Positions 32,213 to 45,036 of a stretch of DNA of 64,000 nucleotides are shown here, piece after piece. Source of the DNA: Beroe forskalii (Eukaryota; Ctenophora; Nuda; Beroida; Beroidae). The stretch lies in contig WFMF01000120.1 in NCBI GenBank assembly GCA_011033025.1, forward strand, positions 1 to 64,000, in the 5' to 3' direction. Position numbers and translations under genes: made by a program. Every line of letters begins with the position of its first letter. Position 1 is the first letter of the stretch. Below the pieces are notes generated by a model. It was not told the DNA's origin. It saw only the letters and a program-made list of their open reading frames with translations, and did not search any database.

Positions 32213-33511
32213 TCACAAGTCCGTCGAGCCGTGGTGATGTCTCTTATCGTTCCCTGATTCTACGTCCGGTTTCCCGTTTATGGACAGCTGGGACCCGATA
32301 ACGTCCTCCGGAACCTGGGCCCCCACGATCTGAGATGGTTCTTTCATTTCCTCGTACGCTCGACTGAATTTACTAACGATAATTGTCATCGGGAGGGCCA
32401 TGAAGACCATCGAGAGGAACACAACGACGGAACCGACGAGTTTTCCCGGCACTGAAGTGGGGTATAAGTCTCCGTAACCCACTGTTGACATGGTAACGAC
32501 AGCCCACCAACACGCCTTGAGGATGGAGTTAAACTTGGACTTGGGCTGGTCCTCCTCGATGTAGTACATGATGGAACCGAAGGTAACCACCCCCATAGCC
32601 CACATGACGACCAGGAGAAGGAGCTCGCGACACGACTGCTTCAGCACTTGGAGAATGAGGATTAATTGTTTTGAATGCCGGATCACTTTGAGGATCCGCA
32701 GGACTCGGAAGAGTCGCAGGACCCGCAACGCAGTGATGCCCGAAGAGTCTTTGAGCGGGATTTCAATGTAAAACGGGAGGATTGCCGCGAAATCGAGCCA
32801 GTTTAGGGTTCGTTTGAAAAAGGCTTGTTTACTGGGAGCCACTATGAGTCTCAGGAGAAGGTCAATTGTGAAGAAAATGATACAGACAGCATCCAGGTAA
32901 AAGAAAATCATCTTGACGTTCGCCTGTTCCTCGATTGTCTTCTCGACCTTGGGGTCCGTCTCGGCGATGAAAAGAGTCATGGAAATGATGATGAAAATAA
33001 CATCGAGCACCATCCAGAGCTTGGCTAAAATACCGCTATCTGGGTGGTCGAGGATGTAGTGTAACTTCAGGAAGTACTTATTGTGCGGATAGCTCTCCAA
33101 CACACTGTCCTTATCCGCGTCCGGAGGCTCCTGCGGCGCTGACGGAATCTCGAAATACTGCAACTCCTCCTGAAAAACGGGCATTTCCAGCCCTGGCGGC
33201 AGGTACAAATACCCCCCTGATTGGTAGTAATAGAGGATAGCATCGAAAGCGATCCTATTCCGATCGAAGAAGTACTCGGCAATATCCTCGTTGTAAAACT
33301 GCGAGATGCGGTGGGAGCCGAGGAGCGTGTTCGGGAACTGCTCGAGGGTGTTCTTGTACGTGATATAGCGAGTTCCGCTCACGTTGATCCGGATTAAAGC
33401 GTCGCTCTGTTTCTCCTCGCGGATCTCTACGGGTGTCACGGTCAGGTGACCTGATAACATGTTGTCAGAGCTCCGGATGGAGGCGGCAGCGATCGCAGAG
33501 ACGCCCGCCAT
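32213..33511 (-). CDS. Voltage-gated potassium channel subunit, Kv1/Shaker-like, single coding exon
   Basis: 432 residues. The T1 tetramerisation domain spans about residues 38-122 (INVSGTRYITYKNTLEQFPN, YFFDRNRIAFDAILYYYQSG, the Kv1 signature). S1 is about 165-184, S2 200-226, S3 235-252. S4 at about 260-282 has arginines every third residue (LRVLRLFRVLRILKVIRHSK). S5 is about 296-320, the pore about 333-350 with the K+ filter TVGYGD, and S6 358-382. The C-terminal tail is short. S6 reads LPMTIIVSKF, lacking the second proline of the Pro-x-Pro gating hinge of most Kv1-4 channels. A TTTCAG acceptor at 33529-33531, with an open frame up to it, suggests an upstream exon, so the N-terminus could be longer. 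Plasma membrane; voltage-gated K+ efflux. Confidence 0.92.
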   Translation of the reverse strand: MAGVSAIAAASIRSSDNMLSGHLTVTPVEIREEKQSDALIRINVSGTRYITYKNTLEQFPNTLLGSHRISQFYNEDIAEYFFDRNRIAFDAILYYYQSGGYLYLPPGLEMPVFQEELQYFEIPSAPQEPPDADKDSVLESYPHNKYFLKLHYILDHPDSGILAKLWMVLDVIFIIISMTLFIAETDPKVEKTIEEQANVKMIFFYLDAVCIIFFTIDLLLRLIVAPSKQAFFKRTLNWLDFAAILPFYIEIPLKDSSGITALRVLRLFRVLRILKVIRHSKQLILILQVLKQSCRELLLLVVMWAMGVVTFGSIMYYIEEDQPKSKFNSILKACWWAVVTMSTVGYGDLYPTSVPGKLVGSVVVFLSMVFMALPMTIIVSKFSRAYEEMKEPSQIVGAQVPEDVIGSQLSINGKPDVESGNDKRHHHGSTDL

Positions 33512-33528
33512 CGCGTTGGCATTCGGAC

Positions 33529-36500
33529 CTGAAATAGGGGTCTGTTAGAGGGGAAATAATATGGTGTATTTTATATGGAACCTATTAAGTTTTCATCGGT
33601 GTCTATACCTAATACATATAAACTTGCCAGATCGGGTCCATATAGAAGACCCTTGCCCTTTGAGCTACGGGTCAAATCCGGATACATCCCTCGGGCTGCG
33701 CCCTCGGAAAGTATCCCAAAGTGGACCCGAAATAGCGGGTTTCTATGCATTCTTCATAACGGTGGTTTACAGGGTCACTGAATATAGTGAACTACGCTCG
33801 CTATATTCCTGTAAGATGAAAATAACCACCACCCTGTCGGAAAAGAAAATTCGATCAAAAAGTTGTGCGAACGCTGCGAAGAGTTTGGACACATCTACGA
33901 ACGCCAGTGAGCGTGTATGTTAGTTGGTGTCTTTGGAACGTGTTTATATAATGGTTAATCAACGTCCGCGCCCAAATTTTGCAGCTTTAAACACGACCGT
34001 GGATATAACAGGTTTATTTGCTGGTATTATTGAAGAATCCCGCCCCTACCGGCCTGCCAGCCGGTCCTTATCAGCCTGTCGGGATTTTCAATAAAATACA
34101 CTCATCGTTCATATCCTAGGATGTAACCCTGACAAACCTTCGTTATATAAAATGGTAAATTATCACTTCACAACACTACTTTATACACTACTTTATACAA
34201 TCAAATCTGAGACCTGAAGATGTCGTAGAACGACAAAATTGATTGTCCTAAAAGAACCACATCATTCACATTTTTACTTGTACCATTGAGTCAAAGAATA
34301 TAAATTTCTCCCCAAGGGTACTATCAGCATCTATATAATACTCATCAAGGCCTCATAACAAAGCGGTTCATCAGCATAATATATACCTACATGTACTCAT
34401 ACATATTATGTGGGTTATGTGTACATAATGAGCCTTAGTCAAGAGCTCAAATGTAACGCAATTAAAAAGACCTATTTATAGTCCCCCCGAAACAGAGGCT
34501 ATTGATGTTGGACTTATCATTATTACCACGGAGCTATAATGTCTCCTTTTGGGCATTCAAATTCATGGTTAACCAGCACTTTTAGTGACTGGTGAAATGC
34601 AAGGTGTGGCGTCCTTCTACGTAAGGAAATTGAAGCTGGTGGCCACTTGGTAGTCTGGTTGATAAACCGGACGATAGTGAATGAACCTTTCAAATCAATC
34701 TAATATTTCGCAGAGTTTCTTGGATGACTGATTGGTATGCCATTCTTTTTCATATCACAACCAAATACTGACCAAGACATTTGCATTTGGTACAGTGTTA
34801 CACACATGGTACAGAATTGGGCCAAAACAGAGAAAAGGCCTTGTATCCTTATCAGTGACAAAATTTAAGTCCAAAAATTTAATTAAAAAAAAGCTTTATC
34901 CTATATATGGGAACATATTACTACCTAAGAGTAAGGTGGACATGACAAAGGTTTACAAATGTACTGGTCGTTATCCTTCCTTGACTTCAAGACCAAGAGA
35001 GCAACTGTTTGATAAACCGAGCAACTTTGTCCCCTTCCTCAATCTTCCAATTCCTCGAATTCTCCCTTCCAAATATCGCCAATCAGTCAAACTTCAGTCC
35101 AAAAGCGATGTTTTTCTGTCTTTGATAGAGAATCCTCTGAATGCAAGAATAAAGGATCACTCAGGAAAGTATCTGCACGATTTTTCAATGTAATTAGTAC
35201 CAATGCTGGATGTCAAAACTAGACCGAATCGAAAAATGTCGAAAAAAGCACGAAAACGACCACAAAACACGCCAGATGTTGCAAGAAAAGTCGTCTAAAC
35301 GTCTCTGGATACTGTATATCTGTACTATATATCAGCTCAGTGCAAGATCTGCAGCTGTAGTCCTATAGATCTGAAAACAGTCCGTACTGGATCTGAAGAC
35401 ACTCCGTACCAGCAGAAACTGAGTAGAGACAAAAGATACCAAGAAATATATATTGTATCAATCTGAGCTATCTGTGTATAACAGTGTGTATCAGCTATAG
35501 AGCTTAAGACAATCTGTAAAGATATGAAACTGAATGGCTCGAGTATGTTGTATATATGCTCGACAGCAGCAAAATGACTGAAAGCACTGAAATATATGTA
35601 CAAGAGCAGTTGATCGAGCTTGGAAAGAAGTATATCGTTTCAAACACAATCTCTCTCGAAACACGCTCTCTCTTGAAGCGAAATGTATCAGAGAGAGTAC
35701 TAGAGTAGGAAGAAGAAAACAAGATGAGGAGGAGGAATGATTCAGCAGGAGCACCTTTAAAATGTATCACATATCACCATGCTACAGCATATCGTATAGA
35801 AATGTATCACAAACCCAGGAGATCGATGGAGATTGCACTGCTCTTCACATATATAACCCTGGTTAACGGAAACAGGGTAGACTGCATGACGTCATCAGTG
35901 GAATATATGTTTCTGATCGAAGTGACGTCACAGGTTGAAGAACGGTCGAGTGCGTGGCCGGCAGAGAACGTTATATGTTGCTTTATATATATTATGTTAT
36001 TAAAGCTGGCTTTTTCGCGTGCAATTAACTGTCGTACATATATGTTGGAGTACACTGATATATATAGAGTACATATCTTCACGTCATTTATACACGTCAC
36101 ATGTGCATAAACTGCAAGCTGCAGGTTTTATATAGGGTGAGGGGTCGCATGGCGGGTTTTTATGGTATTTTGAAGTCCTTTGGGGTCACACGGAATTTAA
36201 ATCGCACACTTATTGAGGCCTTAATTCACATCTTGGACTTGGGGGCTGGGTGAGGGCTCCGAGCCCAATCCGCGAAACAAGACCTCCTTGAGAAGTTTTT
36301 GTGCCTTAAAATAATTTTTGAGCAATAAAGATCATCAAAAAGACTTAAAGTGGTAAGTAATAGATGATAATTTGTATAAATACTTGAATAATAAAAAAGA
36401 TCAGATTTCAATCCTTTAATGAAAAGTTTTTATTCTAAAATTATAGGGGGCTCCAGCTACTTTAGTCCAAGGGAAGATATCAGGTTCTGTTGAATCCGAT

Positions 36501-37050
36501 CGAAATTATTTTCGTCAAATGCTTTCAATAACCTGTGGCAGTGTGGCAGAAGCCAGGAGGACTTGATTTGTGAGTGGCCGAGAAGGACGTCTGAAATGAC
36601 AATAGATATACATCTGTAGGACCAGAAAATAAATTTCAGGCAAGATTGGTAAAAACTCTGCATACTTAGATATCAAGGTTTTGTCATGCCTACTCATATA
36701 TCAGTGCCGTTTGAGGTATATTAAACTCACTTCTTCACTTCCTGGCTTTACAACAGCCATATGCATTAGGTTTAATTGCGCTTCTTAGGCCTATCGGAAA
36801 TACTTTTGATCCAAGGTGTGGTTTACTGAGGGATATAAATTCTGCCGTTTTGACCGTTGCACAAACCCATTTCATATCTAATATCTGATCCATGATTTGA
36901 CCAGCATATTTGTCGTAAATCAGCCCTGAATAATTGCTCGGAAGAACGTAATATATTCTTTCTCAGAAGGCTGCGAAGTGATTCACATCATTTTATACGC
37001 TTATGGGTTTTTAATAGATCGCACATACATAAATCATATGTAGTTTTTGG
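33529..37050. other. Intergenic upstream of the Kv gene, no recognised gene
   Basis: Mostly AT-rich unique sequence. A small inverted repeat (ACAATCAA / TTGATTGT around GTCGTAGAACGAC) lies near 34200. Sequence related to the 43.1-kb hairpin (AAAGAACCACATC, TACCATTGAGTCAAAG) lies at 34245-34305. Two TGACGTCA sites lie near 35887 and 35924. A 153-codon open frame at 34732-35193 lacks an ATG in its first third and a recognisable domain. A 35-bp repeat pair around CAGATAACATTTCATATGG follows at 37253 and 37301. Confidence 0.4.
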
Positions 37051-38134
37051 CGTGCTTATCATGAGTAAGAATGGTGAGTTTATGACGTCATCACCGCTTG
37101 TCATGCGCGCGGCGTATCCTAAGCATATAGGGCAGTACCAACCTATATAGTACACCCATTATCCATGTTATAAGGGTATGTCGGGAGTACTGAAAAGCAA
37201 GCAATTATAGGCATGGCGATGCCTAATTCACCATATACCATGATAGTCTGATGCTCAGATAACATTTCATATGGTACAAGTCATGCTAATAGTGAGATTC
37301 AGATAACATTTCATATGGTACAAGTCAGAAGTCTAAGAAGGTAGCGTATATATTGTAAGATGGCCTGTGGAATATTTTTTCTCATTTCATCAGAATATAT
37401 CCTGATAAAATGCTGGCTGATTTAAAGCTGGCAAATTTAAGTATTTGGTTATTGGACACCAAGGAGGAATAGACAAAGAAGTATTTTAGAGTCGTGAAGC
37501 GCGCGCACGTGCATAATAATTCTGTCGTCCTATCGACTGTTTCCTTTGGCAGTCCTATTGGCTGTCAAACTGAAGGTAGTATGCATTAATTCTTCAGAGC
37601 TAGTTCATATTTTACACTCCCACAATGGCTCTTTTTGTAAGACAAAAGGGCGATATGGGGAGGAATAATATTTTAAGAGACTCGAAACAGGCGAAATCGT
37701 AAATTTTTCGGGATTATTTCCTCGAAATTTCTTTTCTTCAGACTTCTGAGAATAGATCTTAGAGCCAGATTTTCTCCCTATTTTTTCTATTTCACAATAC
37801 AACTGAAAAGGGTTTCGTGATCTATAGTACGACTATATTACATCAATACACCACCCTCTAACATTACTTAGTGACACCACTCGGACTCCTATGCTTGCAC
37901 TAAAATGGCATAAAACGAAGGGCAGTTCAGCAAACAATACATTTCCCTTTCTAACATCACAATTTTACCATTTTAATCCATGATAATGACGTCACTCTAA
38001 ACCGCTTATTTTTAGCGGACACAACTTTAAATCGAGGAAATGAATGGCAGGAGTCGGGTTGTAACAGATCCTTGCCACTTTAACAGGGCGGCCACGTACA
38101 CACAGCCTTGATATGTTATAAAATGAGTTCTAGC

Positions 38135-39160
38135 AGTGTCTGAATAAAGTGGTGTCTGAGTGAGGGAGGTGACTTAAGTGGTGTCAGAGTTGCCTTCTAG
38201 TGGTGTCAAAGTTGCCTTCCAGTGGTATCAGAGTTGACTTCTAGTGGTGACGGAGTGAAGTGGTGTCAGGATGAAGTGGTGTCAGCGTGAAGTGGTGTCA
38301 GAGTGAAGTGGTGTCAGTGTGAAGTGGTGTCAGAGTTTACTTAAAGTGGTGTCTGAATAAAGTGGTGTCTGAATAAAGTGGTGTCAGAGTGAAGTGGTGT
38401 CAGAGTGATGTGGTGTCAGAGTGAAGTTGTGTCAGAGTAAAGCGGTGTCAGAATGAAGTGGTGTCAGAGTGTAGTGGTGTCAGAGTAAAGTGGTGTCAGA
38501 GTGAAGTGGTGTCAGTGTGAAGTGGTGTCAGAGTGAAGTGGTGTCAGAGTGAAGTGGTGTCAGAGTTTACTTAAAGTGGTGTCTGAATAAAGTGGTGTCT
38601 GAATAAAGTGGTGTCTGAATAAAGTGGTGTCTGAATAAAGTGGTGTCTGAATAAAGTGGTGTCAGAGTGAAGTGGTGTCAGAGTGATGTGGTGTCAAAGT
38701 AGAGTGGTGTCAGGGTGAAGTGGTGTCAGAGTGAAGTGGTGTCAGAGTGAAGTGGTGTCAGGACGAAGTGGTGTCAGCGTGAAGTAGTGTCAGAGTAAAG
38801 TAGTGTCAGAGTAAAGTGGTGTCAGAGTGAAGTGGTGTCAGAGTGAAGTGGTGTCAGAGTGAAGTGGTGTCAGAGTAAAGTGGTGTCAGAGTAAAGTGGT
38901 GTCAGAGTGAAGTGGTGTCAGGATGGAGTGATGTCAGTGTGAAGTGGTGTCAGGGTGAAGTGGTGTCAGAGTGAAGTGGTGTCAGAGTGAAGTGGTGCCA
39001 GAGTGAAGTGGTGTCAGAGTAAAGTGGTGTCAGAGTGAAGTGCTGTCAGAGTTAACGTGAAGTGGTGTCAAAGTGAAGTGGTGTCAGAGTCGACTTGAAG
39101 TGGTGTCAGAGTGAAGTGGTGTCAAAGTTGACTTGAAGTGGCGTCTGAGTTGACTGCAAA
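38135..39160. repeat. 16-bp minisatellite array, about 60 copies
   Basis: The unit AGTGGTGTCAGAGTGA repeats head to tail for about 1 kb with point variants (GTCTGAATAA, GTCAGAGTTTACTTAA). The larger pattern near 38330 recurs near 38565, so longer blocks have also been duplicated. The same unit forms a second array at 58996-59400. Confidence 0.95.
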
Positions 39161-40143
39161 GTTGACTACATTCACCATACTACACTAATACCCTGAATAA
39201 TTACCCTCCTTGACATGTTCTCTTATTAATGCATTATATCCCACAAGCCCTGAACCAAACTCGACTAATCCTACAGTATAGACTTCTTAATACCCTACAA
39301 TGTAGACTTCTCTAATTCTACTACAATTATAATCCACTGGAAGTGTTTAAGGACTACGCCCACCCACAACCATTCTCTGAGATATAAGGATCCAGAATCA
39401 CGCCACTCGCCAGAAATAGGCTGTGGGGCGTCACAAGTTCACCATATTGACGGTAAAATACCAGTGGAAATTCACCATATTGACGGTAGAATGCCAGTGG
39501 CAGGGAGACAACACTCCCTGTTTATAAACAGCGGACCAGGGTGCCAGCCAAGGCCTTTAAGCTGTCCTGAGGATAGTGGATACCAAACCAGCCACCGCCT
39601 ATAGATTTACCATATGGCATACTTTATTACTTTTTTCGAGCGGTATTTACTATTTATAGGTGTGTTCAGGCCTATATCGGTATTATGTTTACTGATATCC
39701 TTATTCCTTATAGCCATAAAAAGCACAGGGCGTGGCTCCTAATTCTATATATTCATATCTATGGACTCCACCCTACCTATACACCGGATAAAGCTACATT
39801 GCCGCACATTACAAAAAGGCACCTGGAATTGGCCTCAGTATCGTTTCTGTGAGATATCGAGGCTAAGATGAGGACGCCTGAACGCCTACTTTTCCCTTGT
39901 GACTTGCACAAAGTGGCGCTAGGGTCGGCAACACGATATCTTGGTATATTTCCTCAGAAATATCTGAACATCTCATTTCAAAGTTGTGTTAGATTGAGAA
40001 TGACGTCATTATCAGGGAATAGAATGCTAAATATTGAGGACGTTTAACTGCCTATGTGTGTCGGACAAGGCTAGGGAGATATATAGTCGGATACCCAAAG
40101 TTACAGGAGCCAATTTCATCCTCTCTCATATCTGACAGCGTAA

Positions 40144-40396
40144 GAGATATTATCAAGTCGCGCGCGACGAATAGGCGACTGGTCACTGGCAATTGTAAGC
40201 GTTAAACCCTGGATTTACATCCATCCCAAGCGCCTACTAGTTGCGCGCAGCCCGGCTCATATAATGGAGATATTATCAAGTTGCGTGCGAAAAATAGGCG
40301 ACCAGTCACTGGCGATTGTAAACGTTAAACCCGGGATCTACATCCATCCCAAGCGCCTATTAAATGCGCGCAACGCCGCAACCCGGCTTATATAAT
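40144..40396. repeat. Two tandem copies of a 123-bp inverted-repeat element
   Basis: Each copy starts GAGATATTATCAAGT and ends CCCGGCT(C/T)ATATAATG. Each carries GCGCG...AATAGGCGAC at the left and AAGCGCCTA...GCGCGC at the right. The ends resemble family 1 but the core (CAGTCACTGGCGATTGTAAA) differs and lacks the CRE palindrome. Confidence 0.75.
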
Positions 40397-40489
40397 GGCG
40401 GCTGCTCATGCTTAAGATAAGCTGTAGATCTGGGATTTCTTAGAAAATATCTGGTCTATTTTTATAGCTCAATGGTAAGTTATACAATA

Positions 40490-40900
40490 CCATGTATAAA
40501 CTACAGGAGCTAGTTATACCGTAACGTAAAGTACAGTTTATATTTATATTAATACATACATACTACAGCTACAGGAGCTAGTTATACTGTAATAACGTAA
40601 AGTACAGTTTATATTTAAATTGTACTTTACGTTACGGTATATGAATATTATTTATATTAATACATACTTACATACACATAATGTTCTTGGGGAATATAAA
40701 GAGTTCAGATAAGAATTATAGGCGGTTAAGAGAGGGTTGAGGAGAGCACCGAATAACGCCTCCTTGATCCCACGTGACCTCAGTTAATCTATGCACTATG
40801 TATTCTATAGGTATTACGTGTAAGCTCTTAGAGCCAGCAGGTTTAATCTTTGCACTATGTATTCTAGGTGTAAGCTCTTAGTGCCAGCAGGTTTAAGATT
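40490..40900. repeat. Two short duplications
   Basis: ACAGGAGCTAGTTATAC plus GTAAAGTACAGTTTATATTT occurs twice (about 40500 and 40570), with a third piece inverted near 40620. GCACTATGTATTCTA plus GTGTAAGCTCTTAG occurs twice (about 40793 and 40853). Confidence 0.7.
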
Positions 40901-41589
40901 GCAGTACAATGGCTGAATGCAATACTGAATAGCGAATAGTTGCATGTACTATGTTTGTACTGTATTGTAATATTGTTCATCAATGTAAATGGACAATGCA
41001 AATTAATGATGATTTTGATGTGGCAGGCAATGTAGACATATTCTTTCTTTCATAATTATAAAATTTCATGACACATATTTTACCATTTGTTGTGCTACTT
41101 AAAACAGCTACTTGTACTGAACATTTAAGCAAAAAGACATTTCGACGAGCTTTGCCAACATTTTTGGGGTTCAAGTCCGCAAGTCGGTAACATGAGGAAA
41201 TGACTGGTATTTCTATCTTTAAACCACAATACAGAAGTGCTGCAATCTGATCAATCCAAGCCATCATAATTCGTTGTGAGGCCTGGTGGGAGGCCTAGCT
41301 ATATGTTACATTGAGCGTCTTCTCATCTCAATGACATGCGGATTAGATGGGGGGTCGGTGACATCGGGCTGGATATATAATTGGCAGGTTGCCATCATCT
41401 CTTACACACATGAAAGCATGATAATGACGTCATAAAGAACCCTACAAGCCTGCTGTGAGAGGCCGCACTTCTTGTCCTAAGTCCTGGGATTGTGCTTGTC
41501 TTGTCTCATGATTATTTAGACTTGATGAATATATTATTGTTACCATGTACAGAATATAATGAGGTAAAGTACCCGCTCACAAGGACTGC

Positions 41590-41720
41590 ATTACGTAACA
41601 TTGGTGCGCACTTAATTAAGCGCGCGTTTTTAATAGAACATAATGAGAACATAATTTTTTGCAATGCGCACTTAATTGGCGCAGCTTAAGTTTGCGCGTC
41701 GAACACACAAGTAGTTCATA
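41590..41720. mobile_element. Degenerate family 2 MITE
   Basis: TGCGCACTTAATTAAGCGCG and TGCGCACTTAATTGGCGCAG repeat at either side of an AT-rich spacer, followed by AAGTTTGCGCGTCGAACAC and CATATGTCTAC, as in other family 2 copies. Confidence 0.45.
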
Positions 41721-42089
41721 TGTCTACAACTCCACACGCCCCTGATTGATAACGTATAACATGCAATGTCTGCTAACACTTCTTTAAATCCTCATGAATG
41801 CCAATGAAAAAAGCTATTTTGGATGAGAAAAACACAAATTATTCTGTACCTTGTATTATGTACCCAAACATGTTGCTGTGCTTAATGGAAAGAAAACTAC
41901 CTGTGAAAACGAAAATAAAAAACAGCCAAGCAAAAAGATTCCAAATGAAGATAATATATCAAAGACTTTAGTGCGCTGGACTTCTTCAATCTTTCAATTA
42001 TATCTAGAAATAAATGGAGTAGAAAATATAAAAAAGAAGGTTGGTTCCGCCAAGTGTGAAGTTAGGAGTCGGTGATGCGGATGTAGATA

Positions 42090-42414
42090 CCCCGTGCAAA
42101 ATAGGCGGTTTCATATTAAATCAGTTGTTCACATTAGGACAAGCCAATGACGACATCCTGTTTCGCTTATTCTTCGAACCCAACGTATAAATTGGTCTGT
42201 AATCACTGTTTGTTTAACGGAAGTTTTAATGACCTTAATGATTGTTCAAAAGAGTGAAAAGAGTAAGAATAAAACTTTCAGGCCGTTACTGCGACAAATT
42301 AAAAAACTGGCGCTCGTGAAAAATAGATCGAGGTGGGATCAAAGAGCGGCCTATGAAACGATTGAAATGATGCGATCCCAGAGCGCCTATTTCTCTGGCC
42401 CGTCCTTTATAAAT
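42090..42414. mobile_element. Two degenerate family 1 MITEs
   Basis: Copy one (42090-42186) has CAAAATAGGCGGTTTC and CCAATGACGACATCC. Copy two (42310-42400) has GCGCTCGTGAAAAATAG facing GAGCGCCTATTTCTCT, with GTGGGATC / GATCCCA inside. Confidence 0.5.
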
Positions 42415-42987
42415 CACTAAAAGTTGAAAAGAAGACAGCAGTTTAATTGTTTAGCATGAAGCATTAACAGATGTATCGGTAAATAAAGTTAGCATCGGAG
42501 TTCAGGCCAGCCATTAGGCCTTCGAGACATTCCAAGCAGACTAAGTTTTAAATTGGGCGTGGTATTTTGACAGAAAAATCGCCGGATTTTTGATCCGAAA
42601 ACCACGAACTTCGATGAATTTTATCCGGAATTTTGGTGATGCTGCAGAATAATAAGGCCAAAGATGTTTAGTTTAACATTTCTTAAAATTCAAGTATTCT
42701 TTAAAATCCAATTTTTTTAATCGAATAAGTATAGATATCATGCATTGAAGAGGCATACAACTTTTCACCTCACAGGTCTTGATCTCTCAGTCCTGGCCCA
42801 AATCATAACCCAATCCAACGCCCTAAGTTTAACCAAATCCCCACCCAAAACCAAAACCAGATCTTAAACTTACGATTTCCTAAACTCTATCTTTCAAAAA
42901 ACCAAACCAGGACCAACAAACCTTTGCCTGGAGATGGAATATTATAAAGTTGGATGAATAGCCCGTCCCCCCTCATTTACCTACACC

Positions 42988-43080
42988 ATTTCTATTTCTA
43001 TTTCTATTTCTATTTCTATTTCTATTTCTATTTCTATTTCTATTTCTATTTCTATTTCTATTTCTAACTCTATTTCTATT
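42988..43080. repeat. Hexanucleotide microsatellite (TTTCTA)n
   Basis: About 15 head-to-tail copies with one interruption (TTTCTAACTCTA). Confidence 0.95.
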
Positions 43081-43132
43081 GATCAGTTATTAATTTATTC
43101 TCTTTTGACTCAATGGTACAGGTACAAGTCTA

Positions 43133-43177
43133 AACGATGTGGTTCTTTAATGATGGGCATTAAAGAACCACATCGTT
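43133..43177. repeat. Perfect 20-bp hairpin with 5-base loop
   Basis: AACGATGTGGTTCTTTAATG (43133-43152) is the exact reverse complement of 43158-43177, with loop ATGGG. The left flank TTTGACTCAATGGTACA and the GATGTGGTTCTTT arm recur in inverted orientation at 34245-34305, so this belongs to a dispersed repeat. Confidence 0.85.
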
Positions 43178-45036
43178 AACAATCATGCGACTCTCATTCA
43201 CGACCCGATCCGTGAAATCAGTATTTCTATTTAACATACGTGAGGAGTTGGTAAGTTTGTGGATAACGACATAGTTCTCTGTGTTATAAGCACTTCTCAT
43301 TCCTCCTCTTTCTTTCTGAGAGCTTGCAGAGATAATATATTATTATTATTTTAGGTTTATCTTTAATCATAAATTTACTAATTATCTGTACAGATAAAAT
43401 ATTTATTTCGGTGACAGTTCGAACTGTCCATTTACCAAAAGTTCATTAAAGTATATATCAATAAGCGTTCAACGAGACGTGTTTCTAAGTACTACCAAAG
43501 TGATCAAAATATAGTATATTTATTATTCGTCTATAATATGCTGTCTAATGGGCATAATTAGGCTCGTGCATAATTATGGATTATGGTTTCTTCCGAAAAA
43601 CTGGTCTCTTCTATAATATGTGGTTATTATATTATGTATTTGTTATGTATTTGTTCAACAAAATCATTATTTATTTTTCAAATAAATATTTAAATATTTC
43701 GGCAAAGTTTACATACAAAGATTCCATACTAAGACCATGCATTGTACTATAGATTTGAGGATCGTGGCTGTTTCTTGCCACTTCTTATTCAATGTACACA
43801 ATAGTTGGCCTTCAAAGAATTGCAGCGGGCGAATATTTGGCACGAAAATATTTGGTGTGGGTTTTGGGAAAACAACCGATTTCAAAATTATGCAAAATAT
43901 ATTACCCCAAAAATTATATATTGCAAATTTATTCAAAATTCCACTAAACGCGTGTAACTGAATAGCAATGTATCAAAGCCCCGTTTATCTTACAACTCCT
44001 CACATATATATTATAAAGGCTATTATTATTTAGATTAAATCTAAAATATAAATTTAATTAATCTAATAAATTCATTTGAATTATATATTATATACGCACG
44101 ATTATTAATTTATATATATTGAAATTGGATCTGTTAAATCATCATCGTACGTAGTTCTGTGACAATTGCTAGTCTCTATATTGAATATTGATGATAATAT
44201 TACATAGATTATATGTGATAATATATAGATTAATATGATAAATAGTGGTTTAGAGATTTTCGTCATCATGATGGTTTGACTTGGTGGCTTGTTGGTCTCA
44301 CCCCTCATTTAATCAAATATTCTGCATGGTAATAAGTTACCCATGATATCTATGAAAAATTCACGTGGATTCGATCCATAAAAACGCAAAAAGTACGACA
44401 AAAATTCTACAATTTTTTGCGGGGCACCAGGACTCTGAACTTTGACGCCACTGTTAGAAAGCTAGAATGTTTTGTGCCAAAACTTTGGCCATAAATTCGG
44501 TCGCTGAGCTCAATTTTTTCCTCATTAATTTATTAATTTTGGCCAAGAAATTTGACTTAGTCTGCAAGGAATAACGACAAAGGTACGCAACACTAATAGG
44601 AATTCAAATATAGAATTAATCTGTCGCTTGACCTTTGAGATTAAATCAATAACTGATTCGTAATATTCGTAAATCGTAAACATAATTAATTAACATGATT
44701 CATTGCTATCGAAAAATCATAATTTTATAGTCAGACGACCCAAAGGATCATTATTAATTGTATGTATTTGATTTTGATTTTTGATCGGCAATAATAAATT
44801 TACAAATTTCTCTTCACCAACTGCCAAGTCTCATGCTTTCGTTACCCAGAAAAACCGCGTTAAGATTGATGCGGTTAGAAGTCACAAAACTTTTCATTTT
44901 TCATCGTTATATTTTTTGGCATATTTGAATAACTGCCTTAGCATTTATACATGTATTCTTTTTTGCTTAAACTTACCTTCTAAGAACTTTGAAAACTTTG
45001 CAGGAAAACTCCCAAAGAAGAAATTCGTCAAAAGCA

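Noticed and set aside
34732-35193. 153-codon plus-strand open frame
   Set aside because: No ATG in the first third, no recognisable domain, no splice context that makes it an exon with confidence. Left as unexplained sequence.
38135-39160. Regularly spaced repeats considered as a CRISPR array
   Set aside because: The 16-bp units are head to tail with no spacers, and the genome is eukaryotic.
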